Source: Thermoanaerobaculia bacterium
GTDB taxonomy: Bacteria > Acidobacteriota > Thermoanaerobaculia > Multivoradales > JAIOJS01
NCBI GenBank assembly: GCA_030429235.1
Contig: JAUIDB010000012.1
Location: 62,001-126,000, forward strand
Length of the DNA stretch: 64,000 nucleotides
Direction of reading: 5' to 3'
Shown here: positions 29,627-39,004 of the stretch, piece by piece
Layout: each line of letters opens with the position of its first letter
Position numbering within the stretch: the stretch's first letter is position 1
The notes under the pieces: generated by a model
Databases searched by the model: none
Seen by the model: only the letters and a program-made list of their open reading frames with translations
Told to the model about the DNA's origin: nothing
Position numbers and translations under genes: made by a program

Positions 29627-31685
29627 AGGAGTCCTTCCATTCGGGCTCGACGAACACGAAGTGGGTTCGGTAGCCGCGTTGCACGAAAATCTCGACCCGG
29701 GGTGGGCGCTCTGATTCCAGACGCCGCGACACCTCGCCGAACGCCGCGACATCGAGCGTGGAATGGCCGTTGATCGACTGGATCAGATCATCGATCTTCA
29801 GCCCGGCCATCTGGCCCCAACCGCCGGTCGCTGCTTCGGTCACCAGAACCCCGCCCTGCTCTCGATCCCAGCCGTACTGGATCCGGTCGGCGAAGGTCAC
29901 GTCACGGACGACGAAATCGAGCGTCTCCTGCCGGGCGGTATCAGCTTCGTCAGCATCTCGAGGTCGGGGTTCCATCCGCACGGCGATCTCGCGTACCGCA
30001 CCGTCTCGCACCACGCTCAAGCGAGCGGGCTCTCCGATGGTCCGTTCCTCGACCAGGCGCCGAAGGTCCTCGCTCTCCTGTGATCGCGTCGGCTCGGTCG
30101 GCTCGCCGTCCACCGCGATGATCACGTCGCCCACCTGCACCCCGGCGGCCGCAGCCTCGGTCCAGGGAAACACCTGCGACACCCGAAAGCCGGTCTGCCC
30201 CGCGAGGCCCAGCGACACCGAAAGCTCTCTGGTGAGCACTTGCGTCTCGATCCCGAGCCAGGCTTTTGGCAGTTCCCCACCCCAGCCGCGGTTCTTGTCC
30301 GCGGGAGCTGGTACCAGTGTCACCAGAAGCTCGTCCCCGCGCCGGAATTCGATCAGGGCCTTCTCTTGCCCCACCAGACCCTCGATGGCGCGCGCCAGCG
30401 TACCGACCGCACCGATCTCCTGCCCGTTGATCGCCAGCAGTACGTCGTAGGCCGCCAACCGGGGGCGGGCACCATCGGCCGGGGATCCCGGACGAATGCT
30501 GTTGAGCAGTAGCCCGCGCTGATCCGGAAAACGGCGCGTGATGGCCATCGGACTCGTGATCTCCTGCACCGCAACCCCGAGGCTCTCGACCTCCCACTCT
30601 TTGCCCTTGAAGCGCGGCATCGGCTCGATCGTCGCCGCGAGGTGTAGCGCTGCTCCGTCTCGCTCGACCGCGAGGTCTACCACCGTCCCCGCCGGATAGT
30701 CGGCAATCTTCTGATACACGAGCGGTACTTCCTCGAAGAACAGGGTTTGTACAGGCTCGCCGTCCAGGCTGAGCAGGAGGTCACCGGGCTCGAGACCGGC
30801 GGTGGCCGCGGCAGAACCGGCGAGAACCGAAGAGACCAGGGCTCCCTCTCGCCGCCCCGCCTTCGCCACGGGAAGGATCGAGATTCCGAGCCAACCGCGC
30901 TCCACCTGCCCCAGCTCGAGCGCCTGACGGAGAACGTCGGCGGCGATGGAGGCGGGTATGGCGAAGCCGATCCCTCGACCTCCCAGCTCGTTGATGCCCA
31001 CCACTCGCCCCTCTTCGTCGACCAGGGGTCCGCCCGAGTTGCCGGGCAGGATCAGCGCATCGTGTTGGATCCAACGCGTCAAGAGCCCACTGAGCTGGTC
31101 CGGCTCGAGCGTCATCTCCTCGATCTCGGTGCCCGTGAAGTCGGTGAACACCCGGGCCTGGTTGGAGACGATGCCGCGGGTCATCGAGGACGACAGCGAG
31201 AGGGGATTCCCCATGGCGAACACCGTATCGCCCACGGCCAGGAGGTCATCGGACGCCAGCTGTGCCGCCGGGAAGGTGGCCTTCGGGTCCTCCGCCAGCA
31301 GCCGCAGGACCGTCAGGTCGGTCAACGGATCGTCGACCACGATCTCGGCCGGAAGCACCCGGCCATCGGTCAACGTGCACTCGACCCGGATGGCGCCTCC
31401 GGCAACGTGGTAGTTGGTGAGCACGTGTCCGTCATCGGTCAGGATCACCCCGCTGCCGGCCCCCGGATAGCGCTGAGTTCTCCCGTCGACGAACCGTTCG
31501 TAGACGACCCGAATGTTGACGAGCGCCGGGTAGACGCTCTCTCGCACCCGATGCGCTACGGCCTCCGCCGTCGCCGCCGGCTCGCTGCTCTCGACCAGCT
31601 GCGAGGAAACCGGAGCGATCGCCGCCGTCAGGGCCACCACGGTAGACACGGCGCACCGCGCTACGCCCCTCGTGGCCCGGTGCAC
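29613..31685 (-). CDS. HtrA/DegP-like serine protease with an apparent four PDZ domains
   Basis: A 690-residue exported protease. The signal peptide is within residues 1-28 (VSTVVALTAAIAPVSS). The catalytic triad is intact: His93 in TNYHV, Asp123 in LTDLTVL and Ser217 in GNSGGP. After the protease domain I see four PDZ-like modules. They begin near GWLGISILP (about 262), ESLGVAVQEI, AWLGIETQVL and FVVRDVTFADRI, each with a carboxylate-binding G-x-G-I/V-like strand and a DxLLxxxG-type turn. DegP has two PDZ domains and DegS one, so four is unusual. It should act in the periplasm on misfolded or C-terminally tagged proteins. Its stop overlaps the pseudo-HtrA gene. Confidence 0.9.
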   Translation of the reverse strand: MHRATRGVARCAVSTVVALTAAIAPVSSQLVESSEPAATAEAVAHRVRESVYPALVNIRVVYERFVDGRTQRYPGAGSGVILTDDGHVLTNYHVAGGAIRVECTLTDGRVLPAEIVVDDPLTDLTVLRLLAEDPKATFPAAQLASDDLLAVGDTVFAMGNPLSLSSSMTRGIVSNQARVFTDFTGTEIEEMTLEPDQLSGLLTRWIQHDALILPGNSGGPLVDEEGRVVGINELGGRGIGFAIPASIAADVLRQALELGQVERGWLGISILPVAKAGRREGALVSSVLAGSAAATAGLEPGDLLLSLDGEPVQTLFFEEVPLVYQKIADYPAGTVVDLAVERDGAALHLAATIEPMPRFKGKEWEVESLGVAVQEITSPMAITRRFPDQRGLLLNSIRPGSPADGARPRLAAYDVLLAINGQEIGAVGTLARAIEGLVGQEKALIEFRRGDELLVTLVPAPADKNRGWGGELPKAWLGIETQVLTRELSVSLGLAGQTGFRVSQVFPWTEAAAAGVQVGDVIIAVDGEPTEPTRSQESEDLRRLVEERTIGEPARLSVVRDGAVREIAVRMEPRPRDADEADTARQETLDFVVRDVTFADRIQYGWDREQGGVLVTEAATGGWGQMAGLKIDDLIQSINGHSTLDVAAFGEVSRRLESERPPRVEIFVQRGYRTHFVFVEPEWKDSYASD

Positions 31686-31765
31686 CCGAGGGCGCAGCGA
31701 GCCTCCACCGCGGGAGCGACCGGACTCCGGTACCTCCTCCGAACCGAACCCAGGCCTGAAGATCG

Positions 31766-32788
31766 TCAGCCGCCCGTCAGAAGGTTGCCGAGGCCACCGA
31801 CATGATCGAGAACCGACCCCTCGCCCTGACGGCGACCACCGGTTTGCGGAGCCGCGGCAAAGACCCGGCTGGCCAGTCGACTGAAGGGGAGGGACTGAAT
31901 CCAGACCTTGCCGGGTCCGGTCAGCGCAGCGTAGGCGATCCCCTCACCGCCGAACAGCGCCGTCTTGATCCCGCTGACGAATTGGATGTCGTAGTCGACC
32001 GAGGATTCGAAGGCCACGAGGCAACCGGTATCGAGACGCATCGTCTCGCCGGCGGCCAGCTGTCGCTCGACCACGGTTCCACCGGCATGAACGAAGGTCA
32101 GACCATCCCCTTCCAGCTTCTGAAGGATGAACCCTTCACCGCCGAACAGACCGGCCCCGAGCTTCTTCTGGAAGGCGATGCCCACCGACACCCCCTTGGC
32201 CGCACAGAGGAAAGCGTCCTTCTGGCACAGCATGGTGTTGTTGTGCTGCTGCAGGTCGAGGGCGACGATCCGACCGGGATAGGGAGAGGCGAAGGCCACC
32301 CGCTGGCGGCTGTTGCCGACGTTGCCGAAGGCGGTCATGAAGAGCGACTCTCCCGTCAGAACCCGCTTTCCCGCCGACATCACCATGTCCATGATTCCGC
32401 CCTTGCCCTTGGACTTGGCGGAGCCGTCACCGAAGATGGTCTCCATCTTGATCCCCGGATCCATGTACATGAAGGCACCGGCCTCGGCGATACAGGCCTC
32501 GCTCGGGTCGAGCGTGATCTCGACGAATTGGAGCTCCTCGCCGAAGATCTCGTAGTCGATCACGTCGGCTGACTCGGTCGGCGGCGGTGGTGGAACGGCC
32601 GGCGCGCTCCGTAGCGTCGAGGAGAACTCCGACCGACTCGAGATCGGCTCCCAGTTGGCCATCCCCTGGGCAAAGACATGGGCGCTGCGGTCGATCGCAC
32701 CTGCCTGCAGCTTCTGCTGGATCTCGGCTGTCGTCCACGGCCCCTGCTGCTCACCGTTGACCGCTACGTACCAAGTCTGTCCACTCAT
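31766..32788 (-). CDS. GYF_2 - AIM24 (TIGR00266-like) fusion protein
   Basis: A 340-residue soluble protein. Residues 1-55 are a GYF_2/DUF4339 domain ([20 protein letters not shown]), which in other proteins is a small docking module. A proline-rich link ([11 protein letters not shown]) follows. Residues about 80-310 are AIM24 family: [51 protein letters not shown] and [23 protein letters not shown]24 domains form beta-sandwich trimers; bacterial function is poorly defined, and the human-yeast namesake acts in mitochondria. It stands alone between HtrA and the divergent aldolase gene. Confidence 0.85.
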   Translation of the reverse strand: MSGQTWYVAVNGEQQGPWTTAEIQQKLQAGAIDRSAHVFAQGMANWEPISSRSEFSSTLRSAPAVPPPPPTESADVIDYEIFGEELQFVEITLDPSEACIAEAGAFMYMDPGIKMETIFGDGSAKSKGKGGIMDMVMSAGKRVLTGESLFMTAFGNVGNSRQRVAFASPYPGRIVALDLQQHNNTMLCQKDAFLCAAKGVSVGIAFQKKLGAGLFGGEGFILQKLEGDGLTFVHAGGTVVERQLAAGETMRLDTGCLVAFESSVDYDIQFVSGIKTALFGGEGIAYAALTGPGKVWIQSLPFSRLASRVFAAAPQTGGRRQGEGSVLDHVGGLGNLLTGG

Positions 32789-32926
32789 CGCCTACCTCCG
32801 TCTGGTCTGGTTCCCTGATTGCTGACTTCTCGCCTCTTAGACCTACGAGCATACCTCCGCCGATATGCCCTCTCAACACGAGTCGGGTAGACTCTCGTCC
32901 CCATTTCCGCCGAGCAAGGAGACGAC

Positions 32927-33565
32927 ATGACCCCAGAAGAGTACGTCACGCTGTTGGGCCGCGAACGCGCTACCGCGATCCTGCGCTGCGATGATCAGAC
33001 GGTCGCTCGCCAAGCGATGGAGGCCGCTGTGCGTGGCGGATTCCGCATCGTCGAGTTCACGCTGACGGTTCCCGGCGTGTTCGAGCTGATCGAGGAGTTC
33101 GCCGCTCGCGACGGGCTGGTGGTCGGAGCGGGGACGGTCCTGACGCCCGACGACGCCACCCGGGCGGTGGAACGGGGTGCCCGCTTTCTCGTGTCTCCGG
33201 TGGTCGATCCGATCGTGATCGCCAGGGCAGCCGAGCTCGGCGTGGCGATGATGCCGGGAACCCATACTCCCACTGAGATGCTCACCGCCCACCGTGCAGG
33301 AGCCCAGCTGTGCAAGCTCTTCCCGGCTCCCGGCCAAGGCCCGGCCTACCTCCGATCGGTGCGCGGTCCGATGCCCTTCCTCAAGATCGTGCCGACCAAC
33401 GGCGTCGACCTCGACAACGCCCGTGACTGGCTCCGAGCCGGAGCCTACGCGCTCGGTTTCGTGGCCCCGCTCTTCGTGCCTGCGGATCTCGAGCAGCGAC
33501 GCTACGAGCGCATCGAGGAACGTGCGGCCGCCATCCTGCGAGCAGTGCGCCGGGTGGCCAACTGA
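32927..33565 (+). CDS. eda: KDPG/KHG aldolase
   Basis: A 212-residue class I aldolase that cleaves 2-keto-3-deoxy-6-phosphogluconate to pyruvate and glyceraldehyde-3-phosphate (Entner-Doudoroff) and can also use 4-hydroxy-2-oxoglutarate. The Schiff-base lysine is in QLCKLFPAPGQG near residue 126, and the general-base Glu is in RIVEFTLTVPG near residue 44. GAGTVLTPDDA and VSPVVDPIVI are family blocks. The phosphate loop reads VPTNGVD where PTGG is usual. ATG is preceded by AAGGAG. No 6-phosphogluconate dehydratase is beside it. Confidence 0.92.
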   Translation: MTPEEYVTLLGRERATAILRCDDQTVARQAMEAAVRGGFRIVEFTLTVPGVFELIEEFAARDGLVVGAGTVLTPDDATRAVERGARFLVSPVVDPIVIARAAELGVAMMPGTHTPTEMLTAHRAGAQLCKLFPAPGQGPAYLRSVRGPMPFLKIVPTNGVDLDNARDWLRAGAYALGFVAPLFVPADLEQRRYERIEERAAAILRAVRRVAN

Positions 33566-33616
33566 AGCTCGCGGTTTCTTTGGCCAGGGAGTCGCTGTTG
33601 ACTCACTGGTGGCGGT

Positions 33617-34426
33617 TCAGGGCAGCAGTTCGATCTCGAAGAGTTGTGGCCAGTACTTGCCGGTGACCAGAAGTGTGTTTCGGTCGGGCCGGTAGGCGAT
33701 GCCGTTCAGAACATCGGTCTTGGCGCGTTCCTCGGGTGGCAAGAGGCCGGTGAGATCGACGACTCCGGTGACCTGCCCGTCGGCAGGATCGATCCGCAGC
33801 AAGACTTCCTGGTTCCAAACGTTGGCCCAGAGTACGCCGTCGACCCACTCCAACTCGTTGAGACCTTCGACAGCCTGACCCTCCCGTCGCACTTGAAGGA
33901 CCTCGAGAATCTCGAAGCTCTGGCGGTCCCGCACGATGAGGCTCGAGGAACCGTCGGTCTGGAGAAACCGCTCTCCGTCAAAGGCGAGACCCCAGCCTTC
34001 TCCATCGATGGTCCATCCCGGGTGGTTCTCGAAGTCGGGCAGAGACCAGCGGTAGACCACTCCCTCACGCCAGGTCAGTTGCACCAGTCGACCATCGGCC
34101 AGCACCAACCCTTCACCGAAGTGCGCCGGGTCGAGTGGCACCTCCCCTTCGACCAGCCCGCTCTCGATGTCCCAGACCCGAAGGGCCGAGCGCCCGTAGT
34201 TCCCCAGACTCTCGTACAGCCGATCGTCGTGCCATAGCAGCCCCTGGGTGAAGGACGATGGATCGTGCTCGTAGACTCCGACCATCTGCCAATCGAGCAC
34301 CTCGACCGTGCCGTCGGTCGAGGTGCCGCCCGGCGCCGTCGCACTCCCGCGCGCCCGTCCCACTACGACGAGCAGGAGGGCCACCGCCACGAGGGCGACG
34401 AGGGCAACAACGCCGGCGCTCCGCAC
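33617..34426 (-). CDS. Glutaminyl-peptide cyclotransferase (membrane-anchored/exported)
   Basis: A 269-residue glutamine cyclotransferase of the beta-propeller (papaya/bacterial) type. It converts N-terminal Gln to pyroglutamate. GTG start (VRSAGVVALVALVAVALLLV) gives an N-terminal export or anchor helix and follows the OPT stop by 5 bases. The ORF-track start 27 codons earlier overlaps the transporter. Signature blocks are HDPSSFTQGLLWHDDRLYES, YGRSALRVWDIESG, FGEGLVLADGRLVQLTWREG and LNELEWVDGVLWANVWNQE. It ends the four-gene peptidase and transporter run and may modify peptide N-termini. Confidence 0.9.
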   Translation of the reverse strand: MRSAGVVALVALVAVALLLVVVGRARGSATAPGGTSTDGTVEVLDWQMVGVYEHDPSSFTQGLLWHDDRLYESLGNYGRSALRVWDIESGLVEGEVPLDPAHFGEGLVLADGRLVQLTWREGVVYRWSLPDFENHPGWTIDGEGWGLAFDGERFLQTDGSSSLIVRDRQSFEILEVLQVRREGQAVEGLNELEWVDGVLWANVWNQEVLLRIDPADGQVTGVVDLTGLLPPEERAKTDVLNGIAYRPDRNTLLVTGKYWPQLFEIELLP

Positions 34427-34431
34427 CCTGA

Positions 34432-36393
34432 TCAGGCCTCCCGCTCGTGGACCAGGCGCCAAAAGTAGACCGCCAACAGCAGGAACGCGACCGTCGATGC
34501 CAGCCAAGTCAGCGACCCTGCCCAGCCGTAGCCGATCCCCTCCGGGGCGCGCTTGAGGAACACGGCGACGCCGGCGATGCCGACCCCGAGGAGCCCCTCG
34601 CCACCGACCAGACCCGACCCGAAGAGCACGCCCCGCTCGCGGCGATCGCTCGCCTCTTCCTCGGAGCTGGCTCGGCGCTCGGCCATCATCCGCATCAAAC
34701 CACCGAAGAAGATCGGCACCATGGTCGAGACCGGGAGATAGACCCCGACCGCGAAGGGCAGGCTCGGGATCTTCAGCAGTTCGCAGGCGATGGCGATTGC
34801 GGCTCCGATTCCGACCAGTGCCCAGGGCAGGTTCTGCTGCAGAACACCATCGATGACCAACTTCATCAGGGTCGCCTGCGGAGCCGGTAGGGTCTCGGTG
34901 CCGAATCCGTACGCATCGGCCAGGAAAATCACGGTGATACAGACGAAGATCGCCGAGGTCAGGACCCCCACGAGTTCACCGATCTGTTGCCGTTTGGGCG
35001 TGGCGCCGAGGAGAAAGCCGGTCTTGAGGTCCTGCGAGGTATCTCCCGCGATCGACGCCGAGATGGCGACCACACAGCCTATGGTCAAGGCGGCCGCTTT
35101 GCCCATGTCACCGACCCAACCGAGCAGCAGAAAGATGCTCGAGGACAGCAGGAGCGTCGCAATGGTCATACCGCTGACCGGATTCGAGGTCACTCCGACC
35201 AGACCCACGATCCGCGAGGAGACCGTCACGAAGAAGAAAGCACAGATGATGACCAGGATGGCCGCCACCGTGCGTTGCCCCGGTCCCTGGAGAACGTAGA
35301 AGACGTTCGGCACGAAGGCCATGACGCCAAAGAGCAGGAGCAGCCCGATCCCCAGGAACTTGAAGGGGAGGTCATCGTCGGTCCGCAGTACGTTCGTCGC
35401 CACGTGTCCGGCGCGCTTGCGGAGCTGCGCTGTGGCGATGCGGAAGCTCTCCAGCATGGTGGGAATGGACCGAATCAGCGTGATGATGCCGGCCGTCGCC
35501 ACCGCCCCGGCTCCGATGTAGCGGATGTAGCGATTCCACAGATCACCCGGCTCCATCTGCGCAATGGTCAACACCGTCTCGGGGTAGAAGGGCTCCGTCA
35601 GTCCCGCTCCCCAGAGGGCGATGCAGGGAATGATGACTAGAGACGCGAGCAGGCCGCCTCCGACCATGATGGTGGCGATCCGTGGCCCGAGGATGTACCC
35701 GACGCCGAACAGCGCGGCGGAGACCTTCGTAGAGAGTTCCGCCTTGGGGAGGAAGGGGATTTCGACGGTGATCTTGTTCTTGACCAGGTGGATGCCATCG
35801 ACCATCAGTTTGAACAGGGCGCCGACACCCAGTCCGAGGAAGACGTTCTTCGCCGAACGCCCCCCCACTTCGCTCGCCACCAGCACCTCGGCACACGCGG
35901 TGCCTTCCGGGTACGGCAGGTTGCCGTGCTCTCTGGCGATGAGGAAACGCCGCAGGGGCACCATGAACAACACTCCGAGCAGACCGCCGCAGAGACCCAG
36001 CAGGGTCATCGAGAGCAAGCTCGGCGGCATCCCCCAGAGGAAGAGCGCCGGCAAGGTGAAGATGACCCCACTGGCCACCGAACTCGACGCCGAGCCCACC
36101 GTCTGGGTTGCGTTCGCCTCCAGAATCGAGCTCTTCATGCCCATCCCCTTGAGGGCTTTGAAGGTGGCGACCGCCATGACGGCCACCGGGATCGAGGTGG
36201 AGATGGTCAGACCGGCGACCAGCCCCAGGTAGGCGTTGGCGGCCCCGAAGGCGATCCCGAAGAGGATGCCCAGCAGGATCGCCTTGCCGGTGAGTTCGGC
36301 CGGTGATTCGCTCGCCGGTACGAACGGCTCGTAGCTACCGCCCTCGGGAATCGGGGAGTACGCCCCTTCACTCAGTCCACGCTTCTCGCTCAT
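34432..36393 (-). CDS. OPT-family oligopeptide transporter
   Basis: A 653-residue polytopic inner-membrane protein with about 14-16 hydrophobic segments, in the bacterial OPT group that takes up small peptides with cations. The N-terminal block ELTGKAILLGILFGIAFGAA, NAYLGLVAGLTISTSIPVAV and FLIAREHGNLPYPEGTACAE is diagnostic. SIAGDTSQDLKTGFLLGATP is another family signature. It is preceded by the metzincin gene (53 bases) and followed by the cyclotransferase (5 bases). Confidence 0.94.
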   Translation of the reverse strand: MSEKRGLSEGAYSPIPEGGSYEPFVPASESPAELTGKAILLGILFGIAFGAANAYLGLVAGLTISTSIPVAVMAVATFKALKGMGMKSSILEANATQTVGSASSSVASGVIFTLPALFLWGMPPSLLSMTLLGLCGGLLGVLFMVPLRRFLIAREHGNLPYPEGTACAEVLVASEVGGRSAKNVFLGLGVGALFKLMVDGIHLVKNKITVEIPFLPKAELSTKVSAALFGVGYILGPRIATIMVGGGLLASLVIIPCIALWGAGLTEPFYPETVLTIAQMEPGDLWNRYIRYIGAGAVATAGIITLIRSIPTMLESFRIATAQLRKRAGHVATNVLRTDDDLPFKFLGIGLLLLFGVMAFVPNVFYVLQGPGQRTVAAILVIICAFFFVTVSSRIVGLVGVTSNPVSGMTIATLLLSSSIFLLLGWVGDMGKAAALTIGCVVAISASIAGDTSQDLKTGFLLGATPKRQQIGELVGVLTSAIFVCITVIFLADAYGFGTETLPAPQATLMKLVIDGVLQQNLPWALVGIGAAIAIACELLKIPSLPFAVGVYLPVSTMVPIFFGGLMRMMAERRASSEEEASDRRERGVLFGSGLVGGEGLLGVGIAGVAVFLKRAPEGIGYGWAGSLTWLASTVAFLLLAVYFWRLVHEREA

Positions 36394-36446
36394 CTCGATC
36401 CTCTCTCGCTGTGTGGGGTCATCGCTTCCAGTTCCCTAACGGTCGT

Positions 36447-38963
36447 TCAGTTCCAGGAGCAGCCCTGCTCTTCGATCGGTGGTCCCTGCCACTCCCAACC
36501 GGAATCACCGATCGGGCTACCAGGAGGAAGGTCGAGGGCCGACGGGGTCAACGCTCGTGGCGCGCTCGGCGCCTCGAGCGCGGCCCGAAGGTCGTCGCGC
36601 AGGCTGCGCCGGTGCACCGCTCCAACCTTGTCTCCCGCGACGTCGAGTCTCTCTGCCAGGCTGGTGGCGAAACCCCGGACCCGGTACTGGACCTCGGGGC
36701 TGCCCTGGCCCTGCAGCAGGCGGATCAGACGATCCACCAGCACCCGTTGCGTAACCCTGGCGATCTCCTGCTGACGCCGTTCGAGCTTCGACTCGTCGGC
36801 GAGCGCGTGGTCGGCCACCCGCTGCAGCACGGCCTCGACGGACGGAGCCTCGGAGTTCCGGCGGTGGTGGTCGACCAGTCGGGCCAGGCGCTGCTCCTGG
36901 AGCACGAACGAGAAGACCAGATCGCTGGCCGAAGCGGCCGCGGCCAGCGGATCGAACAGCGGGTAGGTCCGGCCGTCGAACAGCTCCCGATGCCGCCAGT
37001 AGGTGAAGGGACGCGGAGCGAGCAGGGCGAGGAGTTCCTCCGGCAGGTCGAGGGCCCCCGGTTCCACCGCCGCGAGCAGCAGTTCGAGCGCCCGCCACTG
37101 CCGGCTGGCGTCCAAGGGTCGAGGGCCGCCCTGACCATCCCCGCGCAGGGAGTAGGAGTAGTCGACCCCGCCAAGTGCCCGAGCCGCAGCCTCGACCTGG
37201 AAGCGGTGGTAGAAGTAGATCGGAGCCAGAACCTCCTCGAGTTCGGCGAGGGGCCGCCCCGTCGCGACCCGGTCCGTGTCGAAGGCGGCCAGCGCACGTC
37301 GGCGCACCTCGAGGACATTCGCCAGTTCCTCGACCGGATCCACTCCGTTGTCCCAGAGATTGGCCAGCGGGTGGGCCGAACCCGGGGCGCGAGCATCGGC
37401 GTCCGACAGGAAGTGCAGGCCGTTCGCAATGCCCTCCTGCACGATTCCCGCGAGCTGCTCGGACTCATCGACTCCCGGCGGCATCTGGGAGTAGGCGTAA
37501 CGAACCGTGTGGTGGTCCCAGGACCCCACGCCCACTCCGTAGGCAGCGCTGACGTCCAGTCCGCCGGCCTCGTCGGCTCGGACCCACGGGGCTGGATAGT
37601 CCATCACCGACGCCCGGCCGTCGTAGGTGGAGGCCGCGAAGTTGTGGGCGAAGCCGAGGGTGTGACCAACCTCGTGAGCCGACAGCTGGCGGATCCGCGC
37701 CAGGGCCAGTTCGACCGGATCGGCGGCTCCACCGCCACCGGTGGCCTCGGCCCCCAACAGCCCTTCGAAGATCCGAATGTCCTGTCGCACCCTCAGCGAG
37801 CCGAGTGAAACGTGTCCCTTGAGCATCTCGCCGGTCCGCGGATCGACCACTCCTCCGCCGTAGGACCAGCCTCTCGTCGACCGGTGGACCCACTGAATGA
37901 CGTTGTACCGAACATCGAGAGGATGAGCGTCCGGAGGCAGCACCTCGACCCGGAACGCATCCTGAAAACCCGCCGCCTCGAAGGCGTCGGCCCACCAACT
38001 CGCCCCCTCGATCAGTGCACTTCGGATCGGTTCCGGAGCGCCGGAATCGACGTAGTAGACGATCGGTTCCACCACCGGTGAGCGGGCAGCGCTCGGATCC
38101 ACCTTTTCGAGCCGGTGGCGCACCAGCCACTGCTTCCGCATCGGCTCGTCGAGCGGCACCGCGTAGTCGAGAAAGTCGATACCGAACGAACCGGCCCGAG
38201 GGTCGAGCCGACGCGGCTCGTAGCCCGGTTCCGGCAGGGCCACGAAGGAGTGGTGCTGCACCAGGGTGATCGCCGACGCATCGGGGGCCGTCGAACGGAC
38301 GTGGCGCCCGGCGTCGCGGCCGGTGAAGGTCAAGATCGCTTCGAGCTCGAGGTTGCGGGGAAACGCCAACGAGCGATCGAAGTCGACGACACTGCGGTCC
38401 GCAGCCAGGCTGAAGCTGCCCTGATCGGTGGCCTGCAGCGTCGCTACCACCCCGTGGGCATCACGCACCAGGAACGAGGTGAAATCGATCACCGCACGGT
38501 CTCCCTCTTCGGCCTCGATGGTCCCGCTCCAGAGTACGGAGGTTGCAAACGAGTGCTCGACCGCCCGGGCTTCGTCCGGGTTGTCGGTGATCGCCCGGTA
38601 GGAGAGGTTGGGTTGCTCGATCAACAGCCGAGACCCGACCCGCCGAAAGCGAACCCACTTGGTCTCGCCGAGCTGCCCTCGGTCGAGGCCCACTGGATTG
38701 GATCCCAGACCGGTGAGCAGGCTCTCGGTGTACAGCAGCTCGAATGGAGCACCCTCCTGAAGAGGCGGCAGTTCCAGCCAGACCTTCCCCGCCTTGCGGT
38801 CGAGGTGTACCGTCAGCGGACCCTCCAGGCGCTCCGATCCGGCCAGCAGCCCGGCGACCGCTCCCGCGGCTGGAGCCTCGGTTCGTTTCTTCTTCGCGAC
38901 CGCACTCTGGCCCAGAAGGAAGGGAAGGATCAGGATCAGCAGACAGCGCAGTGGTTTCTTCAC
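36447..38963 (-). CDS. Secreted zinc metalloprotease of the DUF5117/DUF4953 (metzincin-like) family
   Basis: About 838 residues. I prefer the GTG start (VKKPLRCLLILILPFLLGQS) because GAGGAGA lies nine bases upstream and it gives a short signal peptide. The ORF-track ATG at 39008 would overlap the upstream stop as ATGA and cannot be excluded. HEVGHTLGFAHN (near residue 430) is a complete HExxHxxGxxH zinc site, and SVMDYPAP supplies the downstream Met-turn. The N-terminal part matches DUF5117-type sequence (GKVWLELPPL, GLDRGQLGETKWVRFRRVGS). It is predicted to degrade proteins outside the cytoplasm, next to the M28 peptidase and OPT transporter. Confidence 0.88.
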   Translation of the reverse strand: MKKPLRCLLILILPFLLGQSAVAKKKRTEAPAAGAVAGLLAGSERLEGPLTVHLDRKAGKVWLELPPLQEGAPFELLYTESLLTGLGSNPVGLDRGQLGETKWVRFRRVGSRLLIEQPNLSYRAITDNPDEARAVEHSFATSVLWSGTIEAEEGDRAVIDFTSFLVRDAHGVVATLQATDQGSFSLAADRSVVDFDRSLAFPRNLELEAILTFTGRDAGRHVRSTAPDASAITLVQHHSFVALPEPGYEPRRLDPRAGSFGIDFLDYAVPLDEPMRKQWLVRHRLEKVDPSAARSPVVEPIVYYVDSGAPEPIRSALIEGASWWADAFEAAGFQDAFRVEVLPPDAHPLDVRYNVIQWVHRSTRGWSYGGGVVDPRTGEMLKGHVSLGSLRVRQDIRIFEGLLGAEATGGGGAADPVELALARIRQLSAHEVGHTLGFAHNFAASTYDGRASVMDYPAPWVRADEAGGLDVSAAYGVGVGSWDHHTVRYAYSQMPPGVDESEQLAGIVQEGIANGLHFLSDADARAPGSAHPLANLWDNGVDPVEELANVLEVRRRALAAFDTDRVATGRPLAELEEVLAPIYFYHRFQVEAAARALGGVDYSYSLRGDGQGGPRPLDASRQWRALELLLAAVEPGALDLPEELLALLAPRPFTYWRHRELFDGRTYPLFDPLAAAASASDLVFSFVLQEQRLARLVDHHRRNSEAPSVEAVLQRVADHALADESKLERRQQEIARVTQRVLVDRLIRLLQGQGSPEVQYRVRGFATSLAERLDVAGDKVGAVHRRSLRDDLRAALEAPSAPRALTPSALDLPPGSPIGDSGWEWQGPPIEEQGCSWN

Positions 38964-39004
38964 GATGGGGGTTCTCCTCGACGCTAGAAAGTAGCGGTTC
39001 TCAG

